Shown in pieces: positions 1-10,588 of a stretch of DNA of 39,845 nt (its first letter is position 1; each line of letters begins with the position of its first letter). The DNA is from Acidobacteriaceae bacterium (GTDB taxonomy: Bacteria; Acidobacteriota; Terriglobia; Terriglobales; Acidobacteriaceae). The DNA lies in the NCBI GenBank assembly GCA_030037635.1, contig JASHQH010000183.1:1-39845 (forward strand), read 5' to 3'. The position numbers and the translations under genes were made by a program. The notes below the pieces were generated by a model. It made no database searches. It was not told the origin of the DNA and worked only from the letters and a program-made list of their open reading frames with translations.

Positions 1-971
1 ACGCTGATGTTGAAGAAGGCCTGCAGCAAAATGGTGATGGTGATGCCGAAAGCCACGAGCCGCGCAAAAGGATCGCCGCAGCGGAAGGCCGCGCGCAGCC
101 CGCGCACGGCAAGCATGCAAAACAGCAGCACAATGAACATGGCGCCGATGAAGCCCAGCTCCTCAGCAATATTGGCGAAGATAAAGTCGGTGGAGGACTC
201 GGGCAGGTAAAACAGCTTCTGCATCCCTTCCATGTAGCCTCGGCCGGTGAACCCGCCGGTGCCCACCGCGATGAGCGACTGATAAATGTGGTAGCCGGCG
301 CCCAGCGGATCGGAATCGGGATTGAGAAACACCAGCATGCGCGCGCGCCGCCAGGGAACCCAGAGCAGCAGCGCGGCCAAAGCCGGAGCAGCCGCGCAAA
401 CGCCCACCAGCAGGTACTTCCACTCCATCCCCGCCAGCACCAGCATCATGGCCGCGACGCCGGCCAGAACCAGCGCTGTTCCCAGGTCCGGCTGGGCCGC
501 TACCAACACGAAAAACAGCACCGGCACAAGCGCCGCAGGCAGCAGTGTGTGCTTCCAGTCCTGAATCGCGGCCAGCCGCGTGTGCAGAAACCAGGCCAGA
601 AACAGCACCAGCACCGGCTTGGCGATCTCCGACGGCTGAAAGGTGAAGAAATCCCCGAAGCGAATCCAGCGGTGAGTATGATGCGAGCCCGGCATGAGAA
701 ACACCAGCACCAGCAGAACCGTGGTGACGCACAGTGCCGAGTAAATGAACCGCGGCGAATTGTAGTGGCTGACGTCCAGATTCATCAGCACCAGCATGGC
801 GAGCACGCCCATGGCCGCCCAGATGGCTTGCGTGAGCACAAACGTGTAGGCCGAGTGATAGCGCTCCTGGTCGACCACGGCCGAAGCGGAAAACACCATT
901 GCCAGCCCGGTGACCACCAGCACCAGCGTGGTGAAGAACAGCCACTTGTCAACGCCAACTACTTTCGCCAT
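1..971 (-). CDS. ftsW: FtsW, SEDS-family cell-division peptidoglycan polymerase (3' end cut by window edge)
   Basis: This is an inner-membrane SEDS protein that polymerises lipid II into septal peptidoglycan with its partner class B PBP. The frame is open from an ATG at 971 to the window edge, about 323 codons, so the C-terminus is missing. The start of the protein reads MAKVVGVDKWLFF and is followed by alternating hydrophobic segments. Family landmarks are visible: FTFQPSEIAKP, AQPDLGTALV, then GAGYHIYQSLIAVGTGG and ESSTDFIFANIAEELGF. The gene follows murD by only 6 bp and has no clear Shine-Dalgarno of its own, so translation is probably coupled to murD. Its position after mraY and murD is the classical dcw order and favours FtsW over RodA. 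Confidence 0.95.
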   Translation of the reverse strand, partial: MAKVVGVDKWLFFTTLVLVVTGLAMVFSASAVVDQERYHSAYTFVLTQAIWAAMGVLAMLVLMNLDVSHYNSPRFIYSALCVTTVLLVLVFLMPGSHHTHRWIRFGDFFTFQPSEIAKPVLVLFLAWFLHTRLAAIQDWKHTLLPAALVPVLFFVLVAAQPDLGTALVLAGVAAMMLVLAGMEWKYLLVGVCAAAPALAALLLWVPWRRARMLVFLNPDSDPLGAGYHIYQSLIAVGTGGFTGRGYMEGMQKLFYLPESSTDFIFANIAEELGFIGAMFIVLLFCMLAVRGLRAAFRCGDPFARLVAFGITITILLQAFFNIS

Positions 972-977
972 AAATTT

Positions 978-2360
978 CTACGCGTTCTGCTTAACCTTCC
1001 AATCCTTGTGCTCGTTCACCAGCTGCTTGAAGACGCGGCCGCGATGTTCGTAGTTCTCAAACTGATCGAAGCTGGAGCAGGCCGGCGCCAGCAGCACCAC
1101 GTCGCCGGGGTGCGCTGCACTGGCGGCAGCTTCCACAGCGTTGGCCAACGTCTCGCATGTGCGAATGGGCACCACCCCGCGCAACTGCGACTCGATTTTT
1201 GCCGCCGCCGAGCCGATGGTGTACACGGCGCGCACGCGCTCGCGAAGCAGCGGCGACAGCACGGTGTAGGGCGAGCCTTTATCCTTGCCGCCCAGAATCA
1301 AATGAATGCAGCCCGGAAACGCGGCCACCGCTTTTTCTGTCGCGTCCACGTTGGTCGCCTTCGAGTCGTTGTAGTACTCCACGCCGTTGATGGTGGCCAC
1401 GTACTCCAGGCGATGCTCCACGGCCTGGAATTTTTCGATGGCCGGGCCGATGGCCTCGGCCTTCACGCCCGCCAGGCGCGCTGCGCACACCGCGGCCAGC
1501 ACGTTCTCCACGTTGTGCCCGCCTTTGAGCGGAATCTTGCTCACCGGCACGATGATCTCCGGCGGCGCGTCGCACACCGATCGATAGACGACGTTGCCTT
1601 TCTCAACCCACGCGCCCTGGTCCACTGCGTGCCTGGCCGAGAACCAGGAAACCGGCCCAGGCGAGCGCCGGGCAGCCTCGGCAGTGCGCGCATTGTCAGC
1701 ATTCAGCACCAGGCTGTCGCTCGCGTCCTGTTTGGCGAAAATGCGCTCCTTGGCCAGCGCGTAGTTCTCAAACGTGCCGTGCCGGTCAAGGTGGTCGGGC
1801 GTGATATTCAGGATCACCGCGATCCGGGGATGGAACTGCTCCGTGCTTTCCAACTGGAAGCTCGAAACCTCCAGCACTGACCAGGTGGCGTCGGTGCTCT
1901 CCTCGACCAGCCCGATGACCGGCACGCCAATGTTACCGGCAACCAGCGTAGGCATGCCCGCTGCTTTCAGAATCTCGCCCGCCAGCGCGGTGGTAGTGGT
2001 TTTGCCATTCGACCCCGTGATGGCCAGAACTTCGCCTTTGAGGAAGCGCGCCGCCAGCTCCAGCTCGCCAATCACGGGACGGCCGAAATTGCGGGCCTGC
2101 ACCAGCTCCGGCGTATCCAGCGGCACGCCAGGGCTCACCACAATCAGGTCCTGGCGGCGAAAAGTCAGCAGGCCGTGGCCGCCGGCCTCGACCATGATGC
2201 CTTCATCGAGCAGCGCGGGGATTTCTTTGGCCAGAGACTCGGCCGAGCGGATATCGGAAACCGTCACCTGGGCTCCGCGGTGGCGCAGAAACAGCGCCGC
2301 CGCCAGCCCCGACTTCCCCAGGCCCACCACCAGAACCTTTTTTCCCTTCAAATCCATCAT
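978..2360 (-). CDS. murD: MurD, UDP-N-acetylmuramoyl-L-alanine--D-glutamate ligase
   Basis: Cytoplasmic Mur ligase that adds D-glutamate to UDP-MurNAc-L-Ala using ATP. The product has 460 residues, close to the usual length. An N-terminal Rossmann-like UDP-binding domain begins KKVLVVGLGKSG (about 7-18). The ATP P-loop is GSNGKTTT (116-123). The central Mur ligase domain has LEVSSFQLE (163-171) and NITPDHLDRHG (185-195). The C-terminal domain contains GGHNVENVLAA and the late motif YYNDSKATN, both typical of MurD. Two adjacent ATG codons (2360 and 2357) could serve as start and neither has a strong Shine-Dalgarno. It lies between mraY (118 bp upstream) and ftsW (6 bp downstream), consistent with one transcript. 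Confidence 0.97.
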   Translation of the reverse strand: MMDLKGKKVLVVGLGKSGLAAALFLRHRGAQVTVSDIRSAESLAKEIPALLDEGIMVEAGGHGLLTFRRQDLIVVSPGVPLDTPELVQARNFGRPVIGELELAARFLKGEVLAITGSNGKTTTTALAGEILKAAGMPTLVAGNIGVPVIGLVEESTDATWSVLEVSSFQLESTEQFHPRIAVILNITPDHLDRHGTFENYALAKERIFAKQDASDSLVLNADNARTAEAARRSPGPVSWFSARHAVDQGAWVEKGNVVYRSVCDAPPEIIVPVSKIPLKGGHNVENVLAAVCAARLAGVKAEAIGPAIEKFQAVEHRLEYVATINGVEYYNDSKATNVDATEKAVAAFPGCIHLILGGKDKGSPYTVLSPLLRERVRAVYTIGSAAAKIESQLRGVVPIRTCETLANAVEAAASAAHPGDVVLLAPACSSFDQFENYEHRGRVFKQLVNEHKDWKVKQNA

Positions 2361-2392
2361 CCGACTCAGCCTCAGGCTGGCGGGTGCCCTAT

Positions 2393-2420
2393 CCTGGCCG
2401 CGTCTGTTTGTGCGGCCAGG
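2393..2420. repeat. Perfect 9-bp stem-loop in the mraY-murD gap
   Basis: The arms cctggccgc (2393-2401) and gcggccagg (2412-2420) are exact reverse complements around a 10-nt loop, followed by gggtggg. There is no U-tract, so it does not look like an intrinsic terminator. A hairpin followed by GGGTGG or GGGGTGG also occurs near 22211 and 28640, so it may belong to one dispersed palindrome family. A role in RNA processing or partial termination between mraY and murD is possible but not shown. Confidence 0.6.
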
Positions 2421-2478
2421 GTGGGTTCACGCAACAACCTTCTATTGTGCACTGCGCAGCCCTCAGCGCGCGCAGTAC

Positions 2479-3618
2479 CTAGCGCAATTTCAGGGTTGTG
2501 AGTGCAAACAATGCAAACACCAAGGCCCCAATCCAGAAGCGCGCGATGACCTTCGACTCGCTCCACCCCACCTGCTCGAAGTGGTGGTGCAGCGGCGCCA
2601 TCTTGAAGATGCGCTTTCCGTGGCGCAGCTTGTAACTGCCCACCTGCAGAATGACCGAAAGCGCCTCAAGAATGAAAATGCCGCCGATGAATGGCAGCAG
2701 AAGTTCCTGCCGGATGATGATGGCCACCGTGCCGATGGCGCCGCCCAGCGCCAGCGAGCCCACGTCGCCCATGAAGATCTCGGCCGGATGGGCGTTGTAC
2801 CAGAGAAAACCAATCGACGCGCCCACCATCGATCCGCAAAATACCGTCAGCTCGCTCACCAGGGGCATGCGTTGCAGCTCCAGGTAATCGGCGAACACCA
2901 CATGCCCGCTGACATAGGTGAGCACCGTGAGCGCGCCGGCCGAAATGAAGCTGCAGCCAATGGCCAGCCCGTCGAGCCCGTCGGTCAGGTTCACCGCGTT
3001 CGAGCTTCCCACCAGCACCAATACTACCCAGAGGGCAAAAGGCGCAAAGGCAAAAAGCGCCATGTGCGGAAGCGTGGCGGGCCAGCCGTGCCACTGCAAA
3101 TCGGGGCGAAGGCTTTTGACAAAAGGCACCGACAGCCGCGTCGAAAACATTCCAAATTGGGTGAGCACCACCAGCGCCGCAGCCACCATCAAGGCGGCCA
3201 ATGCCTGCCACAGCAGCTTGGCCCGCGCCGTCAATCCCAGGCTGCGCCGCTGTACCACCTTGATGTAATCGTCGGCAAAGCCGATGGCGCCGAAGGCCAG
3301 GGTTGCAAATACTGTGATCCACACAAACGGATTGGCGGGGTCGGCCCACAGCACCGTGGGCAACAAAATGGCAATGCAGATCAGCACCCCGCCCATAGTG
3401 GGCGTGCCGGTCTTTTTCAGGTGCGTCCGCGGACCGTCTTCGCGCACGTACTGGCCGATCTGAAACTCCCTGAGCTTCTGAATCACGTAAGGCCCGATGA
3501 AAAGCATGATCAGCAGCGCCGTGAGCGACGCAAAGGCAGTGCGAAACGTCAGGTAGCGGAAGATCCGGAACGGGTGAAAGAACGGAAACAGCTTTTCGTA
3601 GAGCAGCCAGTAAAGCAA
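2479..3618 (-). CDS. mraY: MraY, phospho-N-acetylmuramoyl-pentapeptide transferase
   Basis: Polytopic inner-membrane enzyme that transfers phospho-MurNAc-pentapeptide from UDP to undecaprenyl phosphate, forming lipid I. The product has 379 residues with about ten hydrophobic segments. Family landmarks are TGTPTMGG (70-77), FADDYIK with the Asp pair (114-120), NLTDGLDG (210-217), FMGDVGS (282-288) and the His cluster HHHFE (344-348). The start is an unusual TTG at 3618, chosen because a strong GGGAGG lies four bases upstream and the reading LYWLLYEKLFPFF matches the MraY N-terminus. It is the first gene of this cell-wall run. The next gene upstream is divergent, so murE and murF are not adjacent. 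Confidence 0.96.
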   Translation of the reverse strand: MLYWLLYEKLFPFFHPFRIFRYLTFRTAFASLTALLIMLFIGPYVIQKLREFQIGQYVREDGPRTHLKKTGTPTMGGVLICIAILLPTVLWADPANPFVWITVFATLAFGAIGFADDYIKVVQRRSLGLTARAKLLWQALAALMVAAALVVLTQFGMFSTRLSVPFVKSLRPDLQWHGWPATLPHMALFAFAPFALWVVLVLVGSSNAVNLTDGLDGLAIGCSFISAGALTVLTYVSGHVVFADYLELQRMPLVSELTVFCGSMVGASIGFLWYNAHPAEIFMGDVGSLALGGAIGTVAIIIRQELLLPFIGGIFILEALSVILQVGSYKLRHGKRIFKMAPLHHHFEQVGWSESKVIARFWIGALVFALFALTTLKLR

Positions 3619-3744
3619 GGTGCCTCCCGGGCCGGGCCGACGCGGAGATTTAAATTGATTCTACAAGCACCCACGCGCAGGTCGTTGCCGGCTCCGCGGC
3701 GCGCGTATGATGTTTGCGAATCCAATCCGGGAGATCATTTTGCT
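3619..3744. promoter_or_regulatory. Divergent promoter region between mraY and the GH92 gene
   Basis: This 126-bp gap must hold the start signals for both flanking genes. On the minus strand TAGAAT (complement of 3658-3663) is a plausible -10 about 40 bp before the mraY TTG, inside a locally AT-rich patch. On the plus strand TATGAT (3706-3711) is a plausible -10 with TTGCCG (3685-3690) at a short 15-bp spacing. The Shine-Dalgarno elements are GGGAG at 3729-3733 for GH92 and GGGAGG just before mraY. The hexamers were picked by eye. Confidence 0.35.
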
Positions 3745-6072
3745 GTGAAAAGAAACACCAAATCGCCGGCCCTCAAATTCGTACCTCGCCTCCCCTCACT
3801 CCAGCTCGCATTCTTTCTCGGCTTCCTCCTGATTTCCGCTCCGGTTTCGCGCGCGCAAACCCCCGCGTCGGCCAATCCCGCCGCCAGCGTGAATCCCCTG
3901 ATCGGAACCGCCGACGGGCCCGGCGGCGGCATCAATCTCTTTCCCGGCGCCACGCTGCCTTTCGGCATGGTGCAGCTCAGCCCTGACACCGAAGCCCACG
4001 GCTACGGCTATCACTACGGCCAGTACGACATCCAGGGCTTCAGCATGACCCACATGAGCGGACCCGGCTGCGCCAACGACGGCGACGTCTCCTTTACGGC
4101 GACCACGGGACCGATCGTGACCGAAGTTCACGACTTCGAATCGCCTTACTCGCACAGCGACGAAAAAGCTGCCCCCGGCTACTACCAGGTGCGTCTGTTG
4201 CAATGGAACATCAACGCCGAGCTCAGCGCCACGGAACGCACCGGTATTGCGCGCTTCACCTTTCCGGCCGGCCAGCAGGCCAACATCCTCCTGCCTCTGA
4301 GCAAGACCGAGAATTACGCCACCGCCGCGTCCGTGCACGTTGCAGGCGACCGCCAGATCGAGGGCTACGTCGACAATCGCGCCTTTTGCGGCAACAGCCA
4401 GTCGTACCGAATCTATTTCGTGATGACCTTCGACCGGCCTTTCGCGCAATTCGGCACCTGGACTGGCCCTCATTACAACGCTGCCGGCACCATCTCCGAT
4501 GGCAGCCGCGATGCGTCCCAGCCCACGCATGACGGCTGGATCGGCGCCTACGCCTCGTGGTCCGCGCAGGATCATGCGCAGACCGTCATCGCCAAGATCG
4601 CTATTTCGTTTGTCGATGCCGCGGGCGCCGAGAACAATCTGAAAGCCGAGTCTGCCGGGAGAGGCTTTGACCAGATTGAAGCCGCGGCCAAGTCGGCGTG
4701 GAACAAGGAACTAAGCGTAATCGATGTTTCCGGCGGCAGCTCCGCCGACCGCACTGTCTTCTACACTGCGCTCTATCACAGCCTGCTGATGCCCATCATC
4801 TTCAACGACGCGGACGGCCGCTATATTGGATTCGACGGCAAGATCCACCAACTGACTGCGGGCCACGACCTCTACGCCAGCTATTCCGGCTGGGACATTT
4901 ATCGCAGCGAGCTTCCGCTTCTGGCGCTCATCGAGCCGCGCCGCATGCAAGACATTGCGCAATCGATCGTGCTCATGTACCAGCAAGGCGGCTGGATCGA
5001 CCGCTGGCCGCAATACAACCTCTACACCAACGTCATGGCAGGCAGCCCGCTCACGGTCGGGCTGGCCACCGCATGGCTCGACGGCCTGCACGGATTCGAC
5101 ATGAACGCGGCGTGGGAGGGGATGTTGAAGGACGCCACGGAAGCGCCGCCTCCCGGCCGTCCCTACGATGGCGAGGCCGGCATCAATTGGATCAACCAGC
5201 TCCACTATGTGCCTAACGACAAGGTGACGTATGGCTCGGTTTCGCAGATCCAGGAAGACGCGATCGCCTACGCTTCGCTCTACCGGCTGGCTCAAGCACT
5301 GGGCAAGACTGACGACGCGAAGATACTTTTAGACCGCGCCCAGGACGAGCGCAACGTCTTCGATCCCGATGACCGCTTCTTCCGCCCGCGCAATGCCGAT
5401 GGCGCCTGGGTTCCGGATTTCAATCCCGCTGTCGATGAGCACGGGTTCATCGAAGGAACCGGCTGGCATTACCAGTGGCTTGCGCCCGCTGACATGGCGT
5501 GGCTGGTCAAAGCCGTGGGCCCGGAACTCTTCAACCAGCGGCTGGCTGATTTTTTCAAGTACAAATTCGTCGCTTGGTACGCGCAATACTACAACCCTTA
5601 CAACGAAACCGATCTCGAAGCGCCCTTCGAGTTCAATTTCTCGGGCCGCCCGTGGGAAACGCAGCGCGTGGTGCGCCGGGTTCTGAAGGAGAACTACACC
5701 GCGACGCCCGACGGCATTCCCGGCAACGACGACTGCGGCGAGATGTCATCATGGGCGGTGCTGAGCATGATGGGCATTTACTCGATCGATCCGGCGAGCC
5801 TGGCGTACGAGCTTACAGGCCCCGTTTTTCCGAAGGTCGTTGTACATCTGCACGACCCTTATCCGGGCAAGACGTTTACCATCACCGCGACCAGCGCTGC
5901 CGCGGATGCACCGTACATCCAAAGCGTGCAATGGAATGGAAAAGCGCATAGCCGAAACTGGATTTCATTCCCTGACATTGCAGCGGGCGGCAATCTGCAT
6001 TTTGTGCTGGGCTCAACGCCAAATCACGCATGGGGCGCGGCGTCCAGCGACGCACCGCCGTCGTTGCCCTGA
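3745..6072 (+). CDS. Secreted glycoside hydrolase family 92 (alpha-mannosidase type)
   Basis: Family GH92 enzymes are calcium-dependent exo-mannosidases acting on alpha-linked mannose, for example in N-glycans or fungal mannan. The frame is open far upstream, but the protein proper starts at a GTG (3745) with GGGAG upstream. It is followed by a basic region, a hydrophobic stretch LAFFLGFLLISAP and a signal-peptidase-like SRAQ. The mature protein shows NPLIGT (from residue 50), FPGATLPFGMVQLSP, FSMTHMSGPGC, SGWDIYRSELPLL, EGTGWHYQW (Glu570) and GNDDCGEMSSW (Asp662/663). The last two are the GH92 acid and base regions by family analogy. Length is about 775 residues, normal for the family. It sits 51 bp before a secreted S9 peptidase on the same strand, suggesting shared use of glycoprotein or wall material. 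Confidence 0.9.
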   Translation: MKRNTKSPALKFVPRLPSLQLAFFLGFLLISAPVSRAQTPASANPAASVNPLIGTADGPGGGINLFPGATLPFGMVQLSPDTEAHGYGYHYGQYDIQGFSMTHMSGPGCANDGDVSFTATTGPIVTEVHDFESPYSHSDEKAAPGYYQVRLLQWNINAELSATERTGIARFTFPAGQQANILLPLSKTENYATAASVHVAGDRQIEGYVDNRAFCGNSQSYRIYFVMTFDRPFAQFGTWTGPHYNAAGTISDGSRDASQPTHDGWIGAYASWSAQDHAQTVIAKIAISFVDAAGAENNLKAESAGRGFDQIEAAAKSAWNKELSVIDVSGGSSADRTVFYTALYHSLLMPIIFNDADGRYIGFDGKIHQLTAGHDLYASYSGWDIYRSELPLLALIEPRRMQDIAQSIVLMYQQGGWIDRWPQYNLYTNVMAGSPLTVGLATAWLDGLHGFDMNAAWEGMLKDATEAPPPGRPYDGEAGINWINQLHYVPNDKVTYGSVSQIQEDAIAYASLYRLAQALGKTDDAKILLDRAQDERNVFDPDDRFFRPRNADGAWVPDFNPAVDEHGFIEGTGWHYQWLAPADMAWLVKAVGPELFNQRLADFFKYKFVAWYAQYYNPYNETDLEAPFEFNFSGRPWETQRVVRRVLKENYTATPDGIPGNDDCGEMSSWAVLSMMGIYSIDPASLAYELTGPVFPKVVVHLHDPYPGKTFTITATSAAADAPYIQSVQWNGKAHSRNWISFPDIAAGGNLHFVLGSTPNHAWGAASSDAPPSLP

Positions 6073-6123
6073 TTCCTTAGAATCGCGCACCCAGCTCTTA
6101 CCATGGACAAATCTGGAGGCCCA

Positions 6124-8091
6124 ATGTTGAACCCGAAGAAGATCTGGTTTTGCTCGCTGGCGGTCGCGCTCGGCGCCGGCGCACTCGCCTTCTCTCAACC
6201 TTCCGCCACTGTCCCTGCCAAAAAAGCGCCTTTCACCGCGCAGGATTGGGCCGCGCTGCGCAGCGCCGGCGCCATTGCCGTCTCACCGCAGGGCGTCATC
6301 CTCTACCTGGTCACATACGGTGCGGACCACGGACCCACACACCGCGAGTGGTGGACCATCGCTGCGGACGGAAGCCACGCCGTCAAGCTCGACCTGCCTG
6401 ACGGCTTCTCGCCGATGGGTTTCACGCTTGACGGCCAGAGCCTCTACGGTTCCTGGAAGGCGAATCAACTGACGCAGTTCGGCATCTTCCCCCTCCACGA
6501 CAACAAGGCAGCCGCGGTTCCATCGACCGTGGTGTTTCTACCGCGCGGCATCCTGTCGGCATCTCCCTCGCCCGATGGCAAGCGCTTCGCCATGGTCGCC
6601 GACCCGCGGCCGCCCGATCCGCTCGATGACGTTCGCCACGTTCAGGAGCCCGATGAGTCCAGCATCTATGTTGTGAACGCCGACGGCACCGGCGGGCAAT
6701 GGTGGTGCTCCGACCTTAAGTACGTTTCCGGCTCGGCCACCGTGGGCGGAGGTCCCGACGCTATCGCCTGGAATGCCGCAGGCGATGCACTTGCCGCGCT
6801 CTCGCAGCTGCCGCGCATCGGGAATCACGATGTCGGTTCATTCATCGATGTGTGCGACGCCAAGGGCACGCACCACGTGACCGACGTGGCGAATTCCGTA
6901 AGCGGCATCGCCTGGAGCGGCGACGGCCATCAACTTCTCTTTCTATCCACCAGTTCGCAGGTGCTCACGCCCGAGCATGTGTTCACGGTTGAAGCCGGCG
7001 GAGGCACGGCGCACGATCGCACTCCCGACCTCGATGGCACCGCGGTGGCGCTGAAGTCCGACGTGCATGGGCACATCTGGGTGCTGACCAACAAAGGCGT
7101 CCGCAATGAGGTCGACGAATTTGAGAACGGCGCGCTAAAACCGGTGTACAACTGGCCCGATGGCGTCATTGCGGGATTGCCGGTCTCGTCTCAGTACGCC
7201 GGCGCCGGCGATCAATTGGCAATCACTGTAGCGGATCCTACGCATAGCCGCAACGTAGCTGTTCCGGGTCCCTCCGGCCTGCTCCGCATCACGCACGAAG
7301 GCGATGCTCAAGTCGCAAACTTCGATCTGGGCGCTGTCCGCGTGGTGCAATGGAAAAGCAAAGAAGGCACCGCGCTCGAGGGCATTGCCACCTTTCCGGC
7401 CGGCTATGAGGAAGGCAAGAAATATCGTTTTCTCGTCCTGCCTCACGGCGGACCCGAAGCCAATGACGAGTTGGCCTTCGATCCGCTCTCCCGCATCATC
7501 GCCGGCCTTGGCTATGTGGTGATCCAGCCGGAGTACCGCGGCTCCACGGGCTACGGCGCCGCTTTCCTGGCATCGATTTATCAGCATTTCGGCGACCGCG
7601 CCTACGACGATGTCGACAGTGCCACCGACTTTGCTATCGCGCAGGGCTGGGCCGATCCCGCTCGTCTCGCCATCTTCGGCTGGAGCGCCGGCGGCTTTAT
7701 GACCTCATGGACCGTGACCCAGACAGGCCGCTACAAAGCCGCCGTTGAAGGCGCAGGCATCACCGACTGGGCGCCGTTCCTCTGGACCAGCGACATTTCG
7801 CAGATCGATTACGACGCTCGCTGGACCGACGAAGATCCCGACGCATTCAGCAAATTCTCCGCCGTCGATTTTGCCTCCCGCGTCACCACTCCGCTGCTGA
7901 TTCTGCACGGAGAAGCCGATCAGCGCGTACCCACATTCCAGGGCACGGAGTTTTTCCAGATCCTGGCCGCGCGCAAGAAGACGGTGCGCATGGTCACCTA
8001 CCCCGGCTCTCCGCATTTTCCGGTGCTCTGGGAGCAACGCCTGAACGTGATGAAGGAGATTGCGGATTGGCTCGACCGCTATAACCAATAG
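6124..8091 (+). CDS. Secreted S9-family (prolyl oligopeptidase-like) serine peptidase
   Basis: An S9 peptidase with an N-terminal beta-propeller and a C-terminal alpha/beta-hydrolase domain, expected to cleave peptides outside the cytoplasm. I chose the ATG at 6124 because GGAGG (6115-6119) lies four bases upstream; a second ATG at 6103 lacks a ribosome site. A signal peptide follows (KIWFCSLAVALGAGALAFSQ). Residues about 30-400 contain WD40/PD40-type repeats. The hydrolase part has HGGPEAND, then the nucleophile motif GWSAGG with Ser521, the acid in GEADQRVP (Asp599) and His631 in SPHFP, so the triad is complete. The product has 655 residues. Whether it acts as a dipeptidyl- or acylaminoacyl-peptidase cannot be settled from sequence. 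It converges on ilvC with a 36-bp gap. Confidence 0.9.
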   Translation: MLNPKKIWFCSLAVALGAGALAFSQPSATVPAKKAPFTAQDWAALRSAGAIAVSPQGVILYLVTYGADHGPTHREWWTIAADGSHAVKLDLPDGFSPMGFTLDGQSLYGSWKANQLTQFGIFPLHDNKAAAVPSTVVFLPRGILSASPSPDGKRFAMVADPRPPDPLDDVRHVQEPDESSIYVVNADGTGGQWWCSDLKYVSGSATVGGGPDAIAWNAAGDALAALSQLPRIGNHDVGSFIDVCDAKGTHHVTDVANSVSGIAWSGDGHQLLFLSTSSQVLTPEHVFTVEAGGGTAHDRTPDLDGTAVALKSDVHGHIWVLTNKGVRNEVDEFENGALKPVYNWPDGVIAGLPVSSQYAGAGDQLAITVADPTHSRNVAVPGPSGLLRITHEGDAQVANFDLGAVRVVQWKSKEGTALEGIATFPAGYEEGKKYRFLVLPHGGPEANDELAFDPLSRIIAGLGYVVIQPEYRGSTGYGAAFLASIYQHFGDRAYDDVDSATDFAIAQGWADPARLAIFGWSAGGFMTSWTVTQTGRYKAAVEGAGITDWAPFLWTSDISQIDYDARWTDEDPDAFSKFSAVDFASRVTTPLLILHGEADQRVPTFQGTEFFQILAARKKTVRMVTYPGSPHFPVLWEQRLNVMKEIADWLDRYNQ

Positions 8092-8127
8092 CCGGCGAAC
8101 CGGTGCAGCCTTGCGCGGATCCAGCCG

Positions 8128-9824
<1,697 letters not shown>

Positions 9825-9886
9825 GGGTCGATCCCTCCACGTCAGGATAGCAATCTAAGCGCGGCCCTGCGCCGCCGCCGGAGCGG

Positions 9887-10465
9887 CTACTCGATCGGCG
9901 TGGTCACGTCGTCTTCAGGAACTTCTTCTGCCGCTTCCGCCTCGCCGGAGCTCACACCCATCGCTCTCTCCACGCTGCTCACGTGATGCCCGCGCCTCAT
10001 GGTCATTTTTCCGCTGCGGCAGATTTCCAGAATGCGCCCCTCGTCCTCGCGCAGCACCTCGATGAGCCCCTCGATCTTGCTCTCCACGCCGGTCATCTCA
10101 ATCATCAGCGATTCCGAGGTCAGATCGACGATGCGCGCGCGAAAAACCTCAACAAGATCGAAGATCCGCCCGCGAGTCTGCGGCGTGGCCGCCACTTTGA
10201 TCAACGCCAGCTCGCGCGTCACGCTGGGCGCCTGCGCAATGTCGTCCACGTCGACGACATTTTCCAATTTAAACAGGCTGGCGCGAATGCGATGCCCGGC
10301 CTCGGCCGATGCCTCGCACACAATGGTCATGCGCGAAAGCCCCTCACGCTCGCTGCGCCCGACTGTAAGCGAGATGATGTTGATGTTCAGCCGCCGGAAC
10401 AGCGACGCCACGCGCGTCAGCACGCCCGGCTTGTCTTCAACGTAAGCAACAAAGGTGTGCAGCAT
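9887..10465 (-). CDS. ilvN: IlvN/IlvH, acetolactate synthase small (regulatory) subunit
   Basis: Regulatory subunit that stimulates IlvB and binds valine for feedback inhibition. It has 192 residues. The N-terminal ACT domain reads MLHTFVAYVEDKPGVLTRV and then NINIISLTVGRSE, the family signature. A second ACT-like C-terminal domain (about 80-160) contains IEVLREDEGRILEICRSG. The last 20 residues are acidic and low-complexity (EAEAAEEVPEDD). The Shine-Dalgarno AGGAG eight bases before the ATG is part of the 7-bp repeat array that fills the ilvB-ilvN gap. The gene follows ilvB by 123 bp, the normal pairing. Confidence 0.95.
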   Translation of the reverse strand: MLHTFVAYVEDKPGVLTRVASLFRRLNINIISLTVGRSEREGLSRMTIVCEASAEAGHRIRASLFKLENVVDVDDIAQAPSVTRELALIKVAATPQTRGRIFDLVEVFRARIVDLTSESLMIEMTGVESKIEGLIEVLREDEGRILEICRSGKMTMRRGHHVSSVERAMGVSSGEAEAAEEVPEDDVTTPIE

Positions 10466-10471
10466 ATGAAC

Positions 10472-10588
10472 AGCTCCTAACTTCTAGCTCTCAGCTCTTT
10501 CTGGGCGGTTACGCCGAATCAACTTTTCACGGGCCCGGCCTGGCAACGATCGCGGCCCCACGAAACCAGCTAGGAGCTAAAAGCTGTC
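10472..10588. repeat. Inverted AGCTnnn heptad arrays filling the ilvB-ilvN gap
   Basis: The left array is agctcct-aacttct-agctctc-agctctt (10472-10499). The right array is agctagg-agctaaa-agctgtc (10568-10588), which ends exactly at the ilvB stop codon. The arms are imperfect reverse complements around a 68-bp core. Read on the coding strand, the left arm provides the AGGAG ribosome site of ilvN. The same architecture recurs in three other junctions of this cluster. Confidence 0.75.

Noticed and set aside
288..1880. Long plus-strand ORF opposite ftsW and murD
   Set aside because: It is rich in Arg, His and Gln as expected for antisense of high-GC genes, and the minus-strand frames carry clear FtsW and MurD motifs.
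1774..6072. A single 1432-residue ORF covering antisense of murD/mraY and the GH92 gene
   Set aside because: The first two thirds are antisense to murD and mraY and lack protein character; the secreted GH92 protein starts with its own ribosome site at 3745.
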